Shown: positions 33,699 to 41,863 of the stretch, in pieces
How positions within the stretch are numbered: the first letter of the stretch is position 1
How the letters are laid out: each line of letters begins with the position of its first letter
NCBI GenBank assembly: GCA_900299345.1
Contig: OMJM01000076.1
Coordinates: 1-59,012 of the forward strand
Reading direction: 5' to 3'
DNA length: 59,012 nucleotides
DNA from: a bacterium
Lineage (GTDB): Bacteria; Fibrobacterota; Fibrobacteria; UBA11236
The notes under the pieces: model-generated
Database searches by the model: none
Told to the model about the DNA's origin: nothing
What the model saw: the letters and a program-made list of their open reading frames with translations, nothing else
Translations under genes and position numbers: made by a program

Positions 33699-36600
33699 TC
33701 AGGCCCCGGCCTTTTCAAGCGCGGGGTTGGGATTGCGCACGCGGGCCAGATAGCTCGTGCGGGGCTTGGTGTTGATGTCGCGCAGCACTTCGTAGTTGCG
33801 CGGATGGCGCTTGAGCTGGGCGACGCGGCTCTTGGGATCATTGATGTCGCCGAACGTGATGGCCTGAGAAGGACAGGCCTGTCCGCACGCCGGGGTAATC
33901 GCGCCGTCGGGAATGACCTCACGGCCTTCGCGCTTGTTCTCGATGCGAGCCTTGTTGATGCGTTGCACGCAATAGGTGCACTTCTCCATCACACCGCGGA
34001 AGCGGATCGTGACGTCCGGGTTGAAGCGCATCTTCTCGGTCTCGGCGTGGTTGTTGTTGTAATTGAAGAAGTTGAAGCGGCGCACCTTGTAGGGACAGTT
34101 GTTGGAGCAGTAGCGCGTGCCCACACAACGGTTGTACACCATGTCATTGAGGCCTTCGTGCGTGTGCACGGTGGCGCCCACAGGGCAGACTTCTTCGCAG
34201 GGCGCATTCTGGCACTGCTGACAGGTCATGGGCTGGAATTCCAAAACCGGATCTTCAATGTCGCCCGCGAAATAGCGGTCAAGACGGATCCAGTGCATTT
34301 CACGGCCGCGGATGACCTGTTCCTTGCCGACCGTCGGAATGTTGTTCTCGGACTGGCAGGCGATCAAACAGGCATTGCAACCCGTGCAGCTGTTAAGATC
34401 GATGGCCATGCCCCATTGCATACCCTTGGAATAATCGTAGTCGCCGCGGACGTTTTCATCCCACAAGCTGAGTTCGGCGGGATGTTCGTTCCATTTTTCC
34501 TCGGAAGCGTACTCCTCGGGATTTTCCAAGTACTCGCCGAGTTCACCGTCGCGAACAAGAGGACGGTTTTCCATCGACCAGTGATCCTGGGTACAAGCCA
34601 GTGCGTATTCGCGATCGAGTTTTTCAATCGTCACCACGGAAGGTGCAAACGGCCCCGCAGAATTCATCAATGTGTAGGCATTGAATCCGGCGCCTTCGCC
34701 GACCTTACCGACATGCATGCGGCCAAAGCCGAGATGCAACAGAATGGTTTCATCAGCGATACCGGGTAGCACCCATGCGGCGGCTTCGAGTGAACGGCCA
34801 CCGACGCTGACGCGCACCATGGGACGATGGCGCGTTCCACCCATGGTGGTGCCACCATTCTTTTTCTCGAGAATCCCGTCGCGCACTCCGAGTTTTTCGG
34901 CCAGCTTGGGACCCATCAAGACCGCGTTGTCCCATGTCAGCTTGGTGATGGGATCCGGCAATTCCAGCAACCACGGATTGTTTCCAAAGCGGCCGTCGCC
35001 GAGACAGGAATGCTCGCGCAGTATGAGTTCGATGCCGGTCGAAGCTGTGGGCAGGGACTTCAACGATTCGGAAAGACCGGCCGCCGAAATGGAAACCCCC
35101 GCAGCAAAAGCACCTTCAGCGACAATTCCGTCGTGCAACCAGCGACGCCATTGCTTGTCGAAGCCGGGACCGCCGTGTGTCCTCATCCACGAGGCTTGCA
35201 CGATGTCGTGACTCTTCTCCTGCGCATAGCCGGAGATCTTCGCTAGCAATTCCGAGGCGTCGAGCGTGTCGTACAACGGTGAGATCAACGGCTGGACGAT
35301 GGACGTCGTACCGTCATAGGCCATCGCATCGCCCCACGTTTCCAGATAGTGGCTCATGGGAAGATGCCACGAGGAAAGCGAGGCCGTGTCGTCCGCTTCA
35401 AAACCAAGAGTGATGACATTCTTGGCGCGGGAAAGACGCGCTCCGAAATCGAGATCAGCGGGCGCGGTATAAACCGGGTTGGAGTCGAGCACCACCAATG
35501 CTTCGACCTTGTTGTCGTTAAGCTCGGTGGAGAGCGCCGACAAGGAACCCACGGAACTTTCCGGAGCGGCCTTCGGATCGGCCGCATTCAACGCATGAAC
35601 TGTCGAGGGACGCAGTTCCACAGTCTTGCCAAGATTTCCAAGGGCGGAGTTGATGGCATGCGCCAGAGCGTGAACCGCCGGAGGTTGATGCTTGCCCGCA
35701 GCGACGATGGAAGCGCCCTGATGTTGCGCAAGATCCGCGGCCAGAGACTTGATCCAGTTTTCGGAAACGCCCGGCACCGCGGATGCGGAACCGAAATCCA
35801 CTCCGGAAATCGCCACACCCTGCGTCTGAAGCTCTTTGGCCACGGCCACAAGGAACGAAGGAATCGCGCTCGGCTTGAGACGCAAACGATGATCCGCAGA
35901 ACCGCCTGTAAGACTGTACTGCGATTCGACAACGTACAGACGGCTCATGCCATCCTTGCCCAGATCCGGGCTGCGGCTCTTCGCAAAAGCTCGGGCATAC
36001 GCCACTTGGAACGGTTCGGCATCGATGAAATCACAATCGACGGACAAAACGCGCGTGGCACGATCGAAATGATAGAGCGGCTCCAGCGCCTGACCGGTCA
36101 GGGCATGCGTCCCTTGCAAAACGTTGTCGCGGCTGACTGGCTCATACACGAACCACTTGGCCTTGGGGAACACACTGGCAACATGGTCACGCACGGCGCG
36201 AAACGACGGCGAGGTGGTATAACCCGCGAGGAAGCACAAGCCCTCACCGCCCTTTTGTTTCAGCGATTCGAACAGAGGATTGGCTTCACTCCAGAACGCT
36301 TCCCATGTGGAAGCCTTGCCGTTCTTCAACGGAGTCTGACTGCGTTCGGGATTATAGAGATCAAGAATGGAAGCTTGATGTTGCCGCGATGTAGAACCCA
36401 GACTGGCCGGATGCGAAGGGTTGCCTTCGATCTTGGTGGGCCGACCTTCGTGCGCTTCGACCAGAAGTCCGATGGCGTCGCCACCAATCGACAACGTGGT
36501 CGCATAAAATTGCGGAACTCCCGGAACCAGACTTTCGGGCATCTTGGTATAGGGGAGGATGTGCATCTCAGGACGGCGAATGCCTTTGCAACCCGTGATG

Positions 36601-36791
36601 CCGGCGAAGGCCATGCCCGCGCCCATGACCTGAAGGAAACGGCGGCGGGAAACATCCGCGCCCATCGTGTCTGCGCCTTCGGGGAATTCGAAATCAACGA
36701 ACTCCTTCAATTCAGGAGCGCCTGCCAATTCTTCCAGGCTTTTCCATTGGGCCTTGCCCGACTTTTTCGGATCGAGGTTCAACGATGGCAT
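33699..36791 (-). CDS. actB: Alternative complex III subunit ActB, iron-sulfur/molybdopterin-like protein
   Basis: A 1030-residue fused protein. A twin-arginine motif [12 protein letters not shown] (residues 49-59) is followed by a lipobox-like GITGC. Residues about 70-770 are the molybdopterin-oxidoreductase-like part, which lacks cofactor in known ACIII. Residues 800-1000 hold the ferredoxin-like part with four Cys groups: C802[10 protein letters not shown], [26 protein letters not shown], and CTYC with CGQACP. It relays electrons from quinol to the haems of ActA. It overlaps actA by 13 bp. Confidence 0.96.
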   Translation of the reverse strand: MPSLNLDPKKSGKAQWKSLEELAGAPELKEFVDFEFPEGADTMGADVSRRRFLQVMGAGMAFAGITGCKGIRRPEMHILPYTKMPESLVPGVPQFYATTLSIGGDAIGLLVEAHEGRPTKIEGNPSHPASLGSTSRQHQASILDLYNPERSQTPLKNGKASTWEAFWSEANPLFESLKQKGGEGLCFLAGYTTSPSFRAVRDHVASVFPKAKWFVYEPVSRDNVLQGTHALTGQALEPLYHFDRATRVLSVDCDFIDAEPFQVAYARAFAKSRSPDLGKDGMSRLYVVESQYSLTGGSADHRLRLKPSAIPSFLVAVAKELQTQGVAISGVDFGSASAVPGVSENWIKSLAADLAQHQGASIVAAGKHQPPAVHALAHAINSALGNLGKTVELRPSTVHALNAADPKAAPESSVGSLSALSTELNDNKVEALVVLDSNPVYTAPADLDFGARLSRAKNVITLGFEADDTASLSSWHLPMSHYLETWGDAMAYDGTTSIVQPLISPLYDTLDASELLAKISGYAQEKSHDIVQASWMRTHGGPGFDKQWRRWLHDGIVAEGAFAAGVSISAAGLSESLKSLPTASTGIELILREHSCLGDGRFGNNPWLLELPDPITKLTWDNAVLMGPKLAEKLGVRDGILEKKNGGTTMGGTRHRPMVRVSVGGRSLEAAAWVLPGIADETILLHLGFGRMHVGKVGEGAGFNAYTLMNSAGPFAPSVVTIEKLDREYALACTQDHWSMENRPLVRDGELGEYLENPEEYASEEKWNEHPAELSLWDENVRGDYDYSKGMQWGMAIDLNSCTGCNACLIACQSENNIPTVGKEQVIRGREMHWIRLDRYFAGDIEDPVLEFQPMTCQQCQNAPCEEVCPVGATVHTHEGLNDMVYNRCVGTRYCSNNCPYKVRRFNFFNYNNNHAETEKMRFNPDVTIRFRGVMEKCTYCVQRINKARIENKREGREVIPDGAITPACGQACPSQAITFGDINDPKSRVAQLKRHPRNYEVLRDINTKPRTSYLARVRNPNPALEKAGA

Positions 36792-37420
36792 GTGGAGCAG
36801 TCCGTCCTGGGATGAACGTTGTATTTATCCATGAATTGCTTGCCCAACTCCGCGGGGTCGCCTTCGGGCTTCCACGCAAGGTTGGTGATCAGCTTCTTGT
36901 CGCGAATATTCGGCGCAGGATTGCGATGGCACTCCAGACACCAGCCCATGCTGAGCGGAGCCACCACACGAACCTCATCCATCTGATCCACACGGCCGTG
37001 GCAAACCACGCAGCTCACACCCTTGTTCACGTGGGCGCTGTGATCGAAATAGGCGAAGTCGGGAAGCTTGTGAACACGAACCCATTTGATCGGCACACCC
37101 TGTTCATGTGCTTCACGGATTTTCTGAATCTCGGGGGAACTTGTTTTCACCAACGTGTGGCAATTCATGCAAACGTCCGTGGGTGGAACTCCAGCGTGGC
37201 GGCCGCGCTCGACGTTGAAATGGCAGTAGCGGCAGTCGAGTCCGAGTTGCCCTGCATGGAGTTTATGACTGTAGGCCACCGGCTGAACCGGCTGGTAGCC
37301 GACCACGTAATGTTTGGGGGAGCCCCAATACCAGAAGGCGAAGACCACGAAACAGGCGAGGACGCCCAAGGAAGCCACGAGAATCGCGGGTACCCTGTTG
37401 GTCCACTTGGGAAACACCAT
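36779..37420 (-). CDS. actA: Alternative complex III subunit ActA, pentahaem cytochrome c
   Basis: A 213-residue protein with one N-terminal helix (about 10-31) and five CxxCH motifs, starting at Cys63, Cys84, Cys137, Cys161 and Cys208. The last one is only two residues from the C-terminus (CHR). Five haems match the known ActA. It is the first gene of the minus-strand act-cta block, and a candidate promoter sits 75-103 bp upstream of the ATG. Confidence 0.95.
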   Translation of the reverse strand: MVFPKWTNRVPAILVASLGVLACFVVFAFWYWGSPKHYVVGYQPVQPVAYSHKLHAGQLGLDCRYCHFNVERGRHAGVPPTDVCMNCHTLVKTSSPEIQKIREAHEQGVPIKWVRVHKLPDFAYFDHSAHVNKGVSCVVCHGRVDQMDEVRVVAPLSMGWCLECHRNPAPNIRDKKLITNLAWKPEGDPAELGKQFMDKYNVHPRTDCSTCHR

Positions 37421-37494
37421 TCGGCTATTCTCCAGCGACGGGAAAAGTGGAGGATGTCGGACGCAAACAGTTTGTTTTCATTGAACGGGGGCAA

Positions 37495-37523
37495 AAGATA
37501 GATTCAGGAAAATCGCCGTTCAA
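37495..37523 (-). promoter_or_regulatory. Candidate promoter of the act-cta operon
   Basis: On the minus strand TTGAAC (37523-37518) and TATCTT (37500-37495) are spaced by 17 bp. This is the best sigma-70-like pair in the 134-bp gap before actA. It would start RNA near 37488, giving a leader of about 68 nt. Confidence 0.5.
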
Positions 37524-37532
37524 TCCACCTGC

Positions 37533-37556
37533 GAAATTTTTTTGTCAAAAAATTTC
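37533..37556. promoter_or_regulatory. AT-rich perfect inverted repeat upstream of actA
   Basis: GAAATTTTTT (37533-37542) and its exact complement AAAAAATTTC (37547-37556) flank a 4-bp centre. It overlaps the ctaB stop codon and lies just upstream of the candidate act promoter. It may be a regulator site or a weak hairpin at the end of ctaB. It lacks the GC stem of an intrinsic terminator. Confidence 0.4.
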
Positions 37557-38433
37557 AACCGATGAACAGGATGCGCTTGTCCAGCGCCATGGCGATCAAA
37601 ACCACCGGCAAATAGGCAAGAGTAAACAGGAAAAGGCGAACCGCATCCTTCCTCAAACCGCTTTTTTGCAATCGGCGCGCCAACCAGAGCATGGCCAGCC
37701 CAGACAGGACGGCTGTAATCAAATAAACTTCCCCGGCAAGTCCATACCAGTAAGGGAATAAAGACACCGCAAGTAACAAGACGGTTTGAACCATGATTTG
37801 ACGGAAACAGGTCGCCCCGGAGGCGTCCACGAGACTCAACATCTTGAATCCGCCCCGGTGGTAATCGTCACGGTACATCCACGCAAGCGCCAGAAAATGG
37901 GGAAGCTGCCAGAAGAATAGCACGGCGAAGAGCAGCAACCCGCCAAGTCCGATGTGATTTTGGGCAGCCGTCCAACCCATGAGCGGAGGAAGCGCTCCTG
38001 GAATTCCACCCACCAAGGTGTTCAAGGTGGTCAGACGTTTCATCGGCGTGTAAACCCCGGCATACAAGCCCACAGTCAGCACGCCAATGAAGGCCGTCAT
38101 AAAGTTGGCTTTTTGCCAGAGAAGAAGTTCTCCGAGTATGCACGTGAGCACACCGGCGACATAAGCGGTGACGAGATGAACACGCTCCGTGGGAACAGGA
38201 CGTCGTTGAGTCCGTTCCATTACGCTGTCCAAATCTTTTTCCATGGCCTGATTGAAACAGAAGGCGGAAGTCGCCAGCAAACCCGTTCCCAGCAAAGTCC
38301 ACAATAATCGCATCCAATCCAGATCCATGGGAGAGGCCAGATAAAATCCCGCCACAGTGGTAATCAGGATGTGCAAAGTCATCTTGAGCTTGAAGAGCTC
38401 CAGCAAGGCCATGATGCGTTCAGTGAATTTCAT
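37555..38433 (-). CDS. ctaB: Protoheme IX farnesyltransferase
   Basis: A 292-residue UbiA-family prenyltransferase that makes haem O from haem B. The first Asp-rich box is in NQAMEKDLDSVMERTQRRP, the second in MYRDDYHRGGFKML, and nine helices are expected. The ATG at 38433 overlaps the ctaA stop (ATGA), while an in-frame start at 38601 adds 56 residues read inside ctaA. The product is the substrate of CtaA for the haem A of the caa3 oxidase. Confidence 0.95.
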   Translation of the reverse strand: MKFTERIMALLELFKLKMTLHILITTVAGFYLASPMDLDWMRLLWTLLGTGLLATSAFCFNQAMEKDLDSVMERTQRRPVPTERVHLVTAYVAGVLTCILGELLLWQKANFMTAFIGVLTVGLYAGVYTPMKRLTTLNTLVGGIPGALPPLMGWTAAQNHIGLGGLLLFAVLFFWQLPHFLALAWMYRDDYHRGGFKMLSLVDASGATCFRQIMVQTVLLLAVSLFPYWYGLAGEVYLITAVLSGLAMLWLARRLQKSGLRKDAVRLFLFTLAYLPVVLIAMALDKRILFIG

Positions 38434-39338
38434 GCCGTCGCTCCGTCCTGCTTTCCGCTCCACAGCGCGATGGTGATCAACGTGCCGAACAACAATGCGC
38501 CACAGGCCAGGTGCAAACTCGCGATCCAGGGAACCTTCACCGTCCAGATCGTCAACACACCGAGCACCACCTGAACCGCCAACACCCCAAACAACATCCA
38601 CGCAAATTTATTCGCAATGGATTTGCGGAGCAGAGAAGAAATGAGGATCAAGCTTCCGATGCTGACCATTAAGGCTCCAATCCGCGTGTGGAGAAAGTTC
38701 AAGAAAATGCCTTGGCTCCAGAACGAGGGAATCCAACCGTCAAAGGCGCGAGGAAAAGTCGGAATGGCGAGACCAGCATAGCTGTGGCGCATCACAGCGC
38801 CGACGAGAATCTGAACATAGACCAATGTCGCAAGCGCAAAAGCACCGCGCGAATGAGCATTTGTTTTCCACGCATTCTTTTTCCACGAAGCGGTCATGGA
38901 CCACATCAGCCAAATCGATCCGCAGAAAAACAATTCCGCCACACCGGCATGCGCACTGGACACGGCCACGGGAAGTTTGAATTTCACCGTGAGCCCGCCG
39001 AGCAGCCCTTGCAGGCACACCAACAACAATTCCGTCAAAGCCAGATATTTGACCCAGCGGCGTGACTCCCACAACCAAACGGTCAAAGTGAGCACTATGG
39101 TCAGGAATCCGATGGCAGAGGCAAACAGGCGATGGCTGTGTTCATACACCACTCCGCCGCGCATTTCCGAAAGGGGATAGGCGTACATATTCTGCCCGAA
39201 CGTCGTGGGCCAATCCGGCACTGAGAGGCCGGAACCCGTGCTAGTGACCATTGCCCCGACGAAAAGCAGGCAAAGGGTCAAAAGACAAATAACGGTCGCC
39301 AAAACGGCGAGTGTTTTTTGTTGGACTGTGGAGGACAT
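38430..39338 (-). CDS. ctaA: Haem A synthase
   Basis: A 302-residue COX15/CtaA protein with eight expected helices. It has GAMVTSTGSGLSVPDWPTTFGQ near the start, EHSHRLFASAIGF (His pair), VSSAHAGVAELFFC, ILVGAVMRHSYAGLAIPTFPRA, FLHTRIGALM and SLHLACGALLFGT, so the four conserved haem-binding His are visible. It oxidises haem O to haem A. It overlaps ctaB by 4 bp and follows the DUF420 gene by 16 bp. Confidence 0.94.
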   Translation of the reverse strand: MSSTVQQKTLAVLATVICLLTLCLLFVGAMVTSTGSGLSVPDWPTTFGQNMYAYPLSEMRGGVVYEHSHRLFASAIGFLTIVLTLTVWLWESRRWVKYLALTELLLVCLQGLLGGLTVKFKLPVAVSSAHAGVAELFFCGSIWLMWSMTASWKKNAWKTNAHSRGAFALATLVYVQILVGAVMRHSYAGLAIPTFPRAFDGWIPSFWSQGIFLNFLHTRIGALMVSIGSLILISSLLRKSIANKFAWMLFGVLAVQVVLGVLTIWTVKVPWIASLHLACGALLFGTLITIALWSGKQDGATA

Positions 39339-39354
39339 GAAGGGTCAAATTTAG

Positions 39355-39900
39355 TCAGGCATAAGCCCGTAGAATGAAAAAGATGACAACCCCTGTCACC
39401 GAAACGTACAGCCAGATGGGATACGTAACACGAGCGAATTTCTTGTGGGTTTCATAGCGACCCGACAGCGCGAGGTAAAACGTGGCAAGCACCAACGGCA
39501 ACGCCACGGCCGACAGCACAATGTGTGAAATAAGGATGGAGAAATAAACCGGCCGCACCCAGCCTTGCCCCGGAAAATGTGTATCACCATGCACAAAGTG
39601 GTAGGTGATGTAACCGATCAAAAAAAGAGAAGACGAAGCAAAGGCGCTGAGCATGCTGCGCCGGTGTTCCCGTTCATAACCCCGGTGGATCTGGTACAGG
39701 CCGAGCAGGATGAAAAACGTGGTCACCGCATTGCAAGCCGCGTTCAAGGCAGGAAGAAACAGCAATCGCCCTGAGTCGCCAACGGGCGGCTTGTGTCCGT
39801 ACAGAATGTAAAGCAGGGCTCCCAATGCAAGTGCCGACACCAATCCGATGGCAATACCCTGCGATTCCCAAGACTTCTGTTCCACGTCCGTATCATTCAC
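39355..39900 (-). CDS. DUF420 membrane protein, cytochrome oxidase assembly (CtaM-like)
   Basis: A 181-residue protein with five helices. DUF420 markers are LPALNAACNAVTTFFILLGLYQIHRG, RRSMLSAFASSSLFLIGYITYH and YFSILISHIVLSAVALPLVLATFYLALSGRYETHKKFARVTYPIWLYVSVTGVVIF in outline. The family member CtaM is needed for oxidase maturation in Bacillus and Staphylococcus. I place the start at the GTG at 39900, which forms a GTGA overlap with the upstream gene. A longer start at 39942 would lie inside that gene. Confidence 0.85.
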   Translation of the reverse strand: MNDTDVEQKSWESQGIAIGLVSALALGALLYILYGHKPPVGDSGRLLFLPALNAACNAVTTFFILLGLYQIHRGYEREHRRSMLSAFASSSLFLIGYITYHFVHGDTHFPGQGWVRPVYFSILISHIVLSAVALPLVLATFYLALSGRYETHKKFARVTYPIWLYVSVTGVVIFFILRAYA

Positions 39901-40688
39901 CTTCCACGTCCTCCCCAGGATTGGGCCACGGGCCCGCGCCACAAACGCAAGCGATCCCGCAATAACCCCAACGCAGTCCCGCGCTTGTTCAAAATATTCT
40001 CGTCATCTCCGGTACATACAGCTGCAGCGGCCAGTCCGGTTTCGACGGCCCGACTCAAATGCAGCGGCCGCATTTCCAGACATTCGCGCTCAATCCGCAC
40101 AGAAGTTTTGTTGAAAAGGTTGTCGCTCATCAATTCTTCCAACAACGCATAAATAAGGCCGCCGGCAAAATTTCCGAACACTGCAACGGGATCGCCAGAG
40201 AATATATCACGTTGAGATGAACCCTGCGAATGACCAAATGCAGCATTACATGATTTCCACGCGCAAATTCCCGAAGGATGAAAGACCACCACAGCCCCAA
40301 CACCTTGCTCCATCCATGCCTCCGCCACCTCTTCGAGGGATTCTCGATTCTCCGCAGCGACGCACCAAATATCCGGCGTTTGCGTGCCCAAGGTTTTCAG
40401 GACTGGAGAAGACGAGGCAGCGAGACCCATCAACAACGGATCTCGATCCTCCAGATCCGGGACGACACGTTCAAGTTCTTCCGTACCCTCTGAGGAAACC
40501 AGCGCCAACGTGGCCTTCCAGAAATAGGGGGTAGGGGCTTCACGGCCCGAAGGCCCATGCACTGGAATACGCAACGATTCCAACAATGCGGAAGAGACCC
40601 GGACGGCATGACGCAGCGACTCTCCGCCGCCGAAACCGTGAACGCGAAAAGAACTGTAAGTCGGGATCTCCGAGGCGGGATAGGCCAT
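39897..40688 (-). CDS. Unknown protein, possibly a degenerate PfkB/ribokinase-like fold
   Basis: A 263-residue protein I do not firmly recognise. The middle resembles a ribokinase-like core. DIWCVAAENRESLEEVAEAWMEQGVGAVVVFHPSGICAW recalls the N-x-x-E strand and the VVVT-LG-G strand of PfkB proteins, and FGNFAGGLIYALLEEL recalls the helix after GAGD. The catalytic GAGD itself is replaced by sequence around SGDPVAVFG. If the resemblance is real, it is probably catalytically altered. It shares one base with the nadA stop (TAATG) and overlaps the DUF420 gene, so it is tightly coupled on both sides. Confidence 0.6.
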   Translation of the reverse strand: MAYPASEIPTYSSFRVHGFGGGESLRHAVRVSSALLESLRIPVHGPSGREAPTPYFWKATLALVSSEGTEELERVVPDLEDRDPLLMGLAASSSPVLKTLGTQTPDIWCVAAENRESLEEVAEAWMEQGVGAVVVFHPSGICAWKSCNAAFGHSQGSSQRDIFSGDPVAVFGNFAGGLIYALLEELMSDNLFNKTSVRIERECLEMRPLHLSRAVETGLAAAAVCTGDDENILNKRGTALGLLRDRLRLWRGPVAQSWGGRGR

Positions 40689-41743
40689 TACGACGGTTCA
40701 ACCAACTCTACGCCGCGCAATGCCGAAGCCTTGCCTTCGGTGTACTCGAACATGGCGTCGATGCAACGCTTGGCACGCAGTCGCACGTCCTCGGAAAGTT
40801 CGGCCACATCCTGGGGGCGAGCCTTGATCAACACCCGCAAAATCCCTTCCAGTGTGTTCGACTTCATGTATTTGCACATGGTGCAGGAACCGACGATTTG
40901 CTTTTCGGGAAACTCAACCATGAGCCGCGAGGAAAGGCCGCATTCGGTGAGCATGACGAAACGGTCATCTTTCGACTTGCGCACGTAATCCAGCATCTGA
41001 CTGGTACTACCCACATAGTCGGAGGCGTGCAGCACGCCGGGGCTGCACTCGGGGTGGCTCAACACCTTGACGCCCGGAAACTTCAACCGCATGAACTGTA
41101 CCATCTCCGGATCGTACTGTTCATGCACGTAGCACACGCCGTCGTAGATTTCGATCTCCTTGCGCACACCACGGCGGATCATCTCCTCCTGAAGATTTTT
41201 ACCCATCAACTTGTCGGGAAGGAAGAAAATCTTTTCGTTGGGAATGGCCTCCACGATGTCATACACGTTGGAGGAGGTCACGCACACGTCGCATTCTGCC
41301 TTCACGTCGGCGGTGGTATTGATGTAGCACACGAAGCTGTGATCCGGAAATTCCTTGCGCAGCCGACGCACATCCGCTCCGGTGACAGCATCGGCCAGGG
41401 TGCAACCCGTGTCGGTTCCGGGAATCAGCACCTGTTTTTCCGGATTCAAAATCTTCGCAGTCTCGGCCATGAAACGCACGGCGGCGAACACGATGATGTC
41501 GGCGCTTGTGCGCGTGGCATCCTTGGCCAACCCGTAGGAATCGCCGCTGTAATCCGCGACGCCGTACAGAATTTCAGGGGAGACGTAGGAGTGGGCGAGA
41601 ATGACGGCGTTTTTCTGCTTTTTCAGGGCATTGATGGCATTGATAAGCGGGACCATGGCTTCGCACTTTTCCAGCGTATAGGCACACGCCCCGCCGGAAA
41701 TGCGAACATCCTTGAGTTTTTCGAAAAGTTCTGCGCCGGTCAT
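40688..41743 (-). CDS. nadA: Quinolinate synthase
   Basis: A 351-residue NadA that condenses iminoaspartate with dihydroxyacetone phosphate to give quinolinate. The family core VILAHSYVSPEILYGVADYSGDSYGLAKDA is present, then IPGTDTGCTLADAVT, SHPECSPGVLHASDYVGSTSQM and the cluster-binding VGSCTMCKYMKSNTL. The three conserved Cys for the 4Fe-4S cluster are likely those in the TGCT, HPEC and MCKY regions. No nadB or nadC is nearby. Confidence 0.96.
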   Translation of the reverse strand: MTGAELFEKLKDVRISGGACAYTLEKCEAMVPLINAINALKKQKNAVILAHSYVSPEILYGVADYSGDSYGLAKDATRTSADIIVFAAVRFMAETAKILNPEKQVLIPGTDTGCTLADAVTGADVRRLRKEFPDHSFVCYINTTADVKAECDVCVTSSNVYDIVEAIPNEKIFFLPDKLMGKNLQEEMIRRGVRKEIEIYDGVCYVHEQYDPEMVQFMRLKFPGVKVLSHPECSPGVLHASDYVGSTSQMLDYVRKSKDDRFVMLTECGLSSRLMVEFPEKQIVGSCTMCKYMKSNTLEGILRVLIKARPQDVAELSEDVRLRAKRCIDAMFEYTEGKASALRGVELVEPS

Positions 41744-41863
41744 ATCCCAAATTTAGCTCGTTCGTCACAAACCCGGAACCATTGCGCTTTGTCCGGGGAT
41801 TTTTGCGGCATTTTCCAAAGCGTCGCGTTACTTTATGAAACAGTTAGCGATTGAGAAACGAAT

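Noticed and set aside
35349-36815. A 488-codon plus-strand frame inside actB
   Set aside because: Antisense to ActB, which has clear family motifs over the same region.
40586-41854. A 422-codon plus-strand frame opposite nadA
   Set aside because: NadA is unmistakable on the other strand. The opposing frame is composition-driven.
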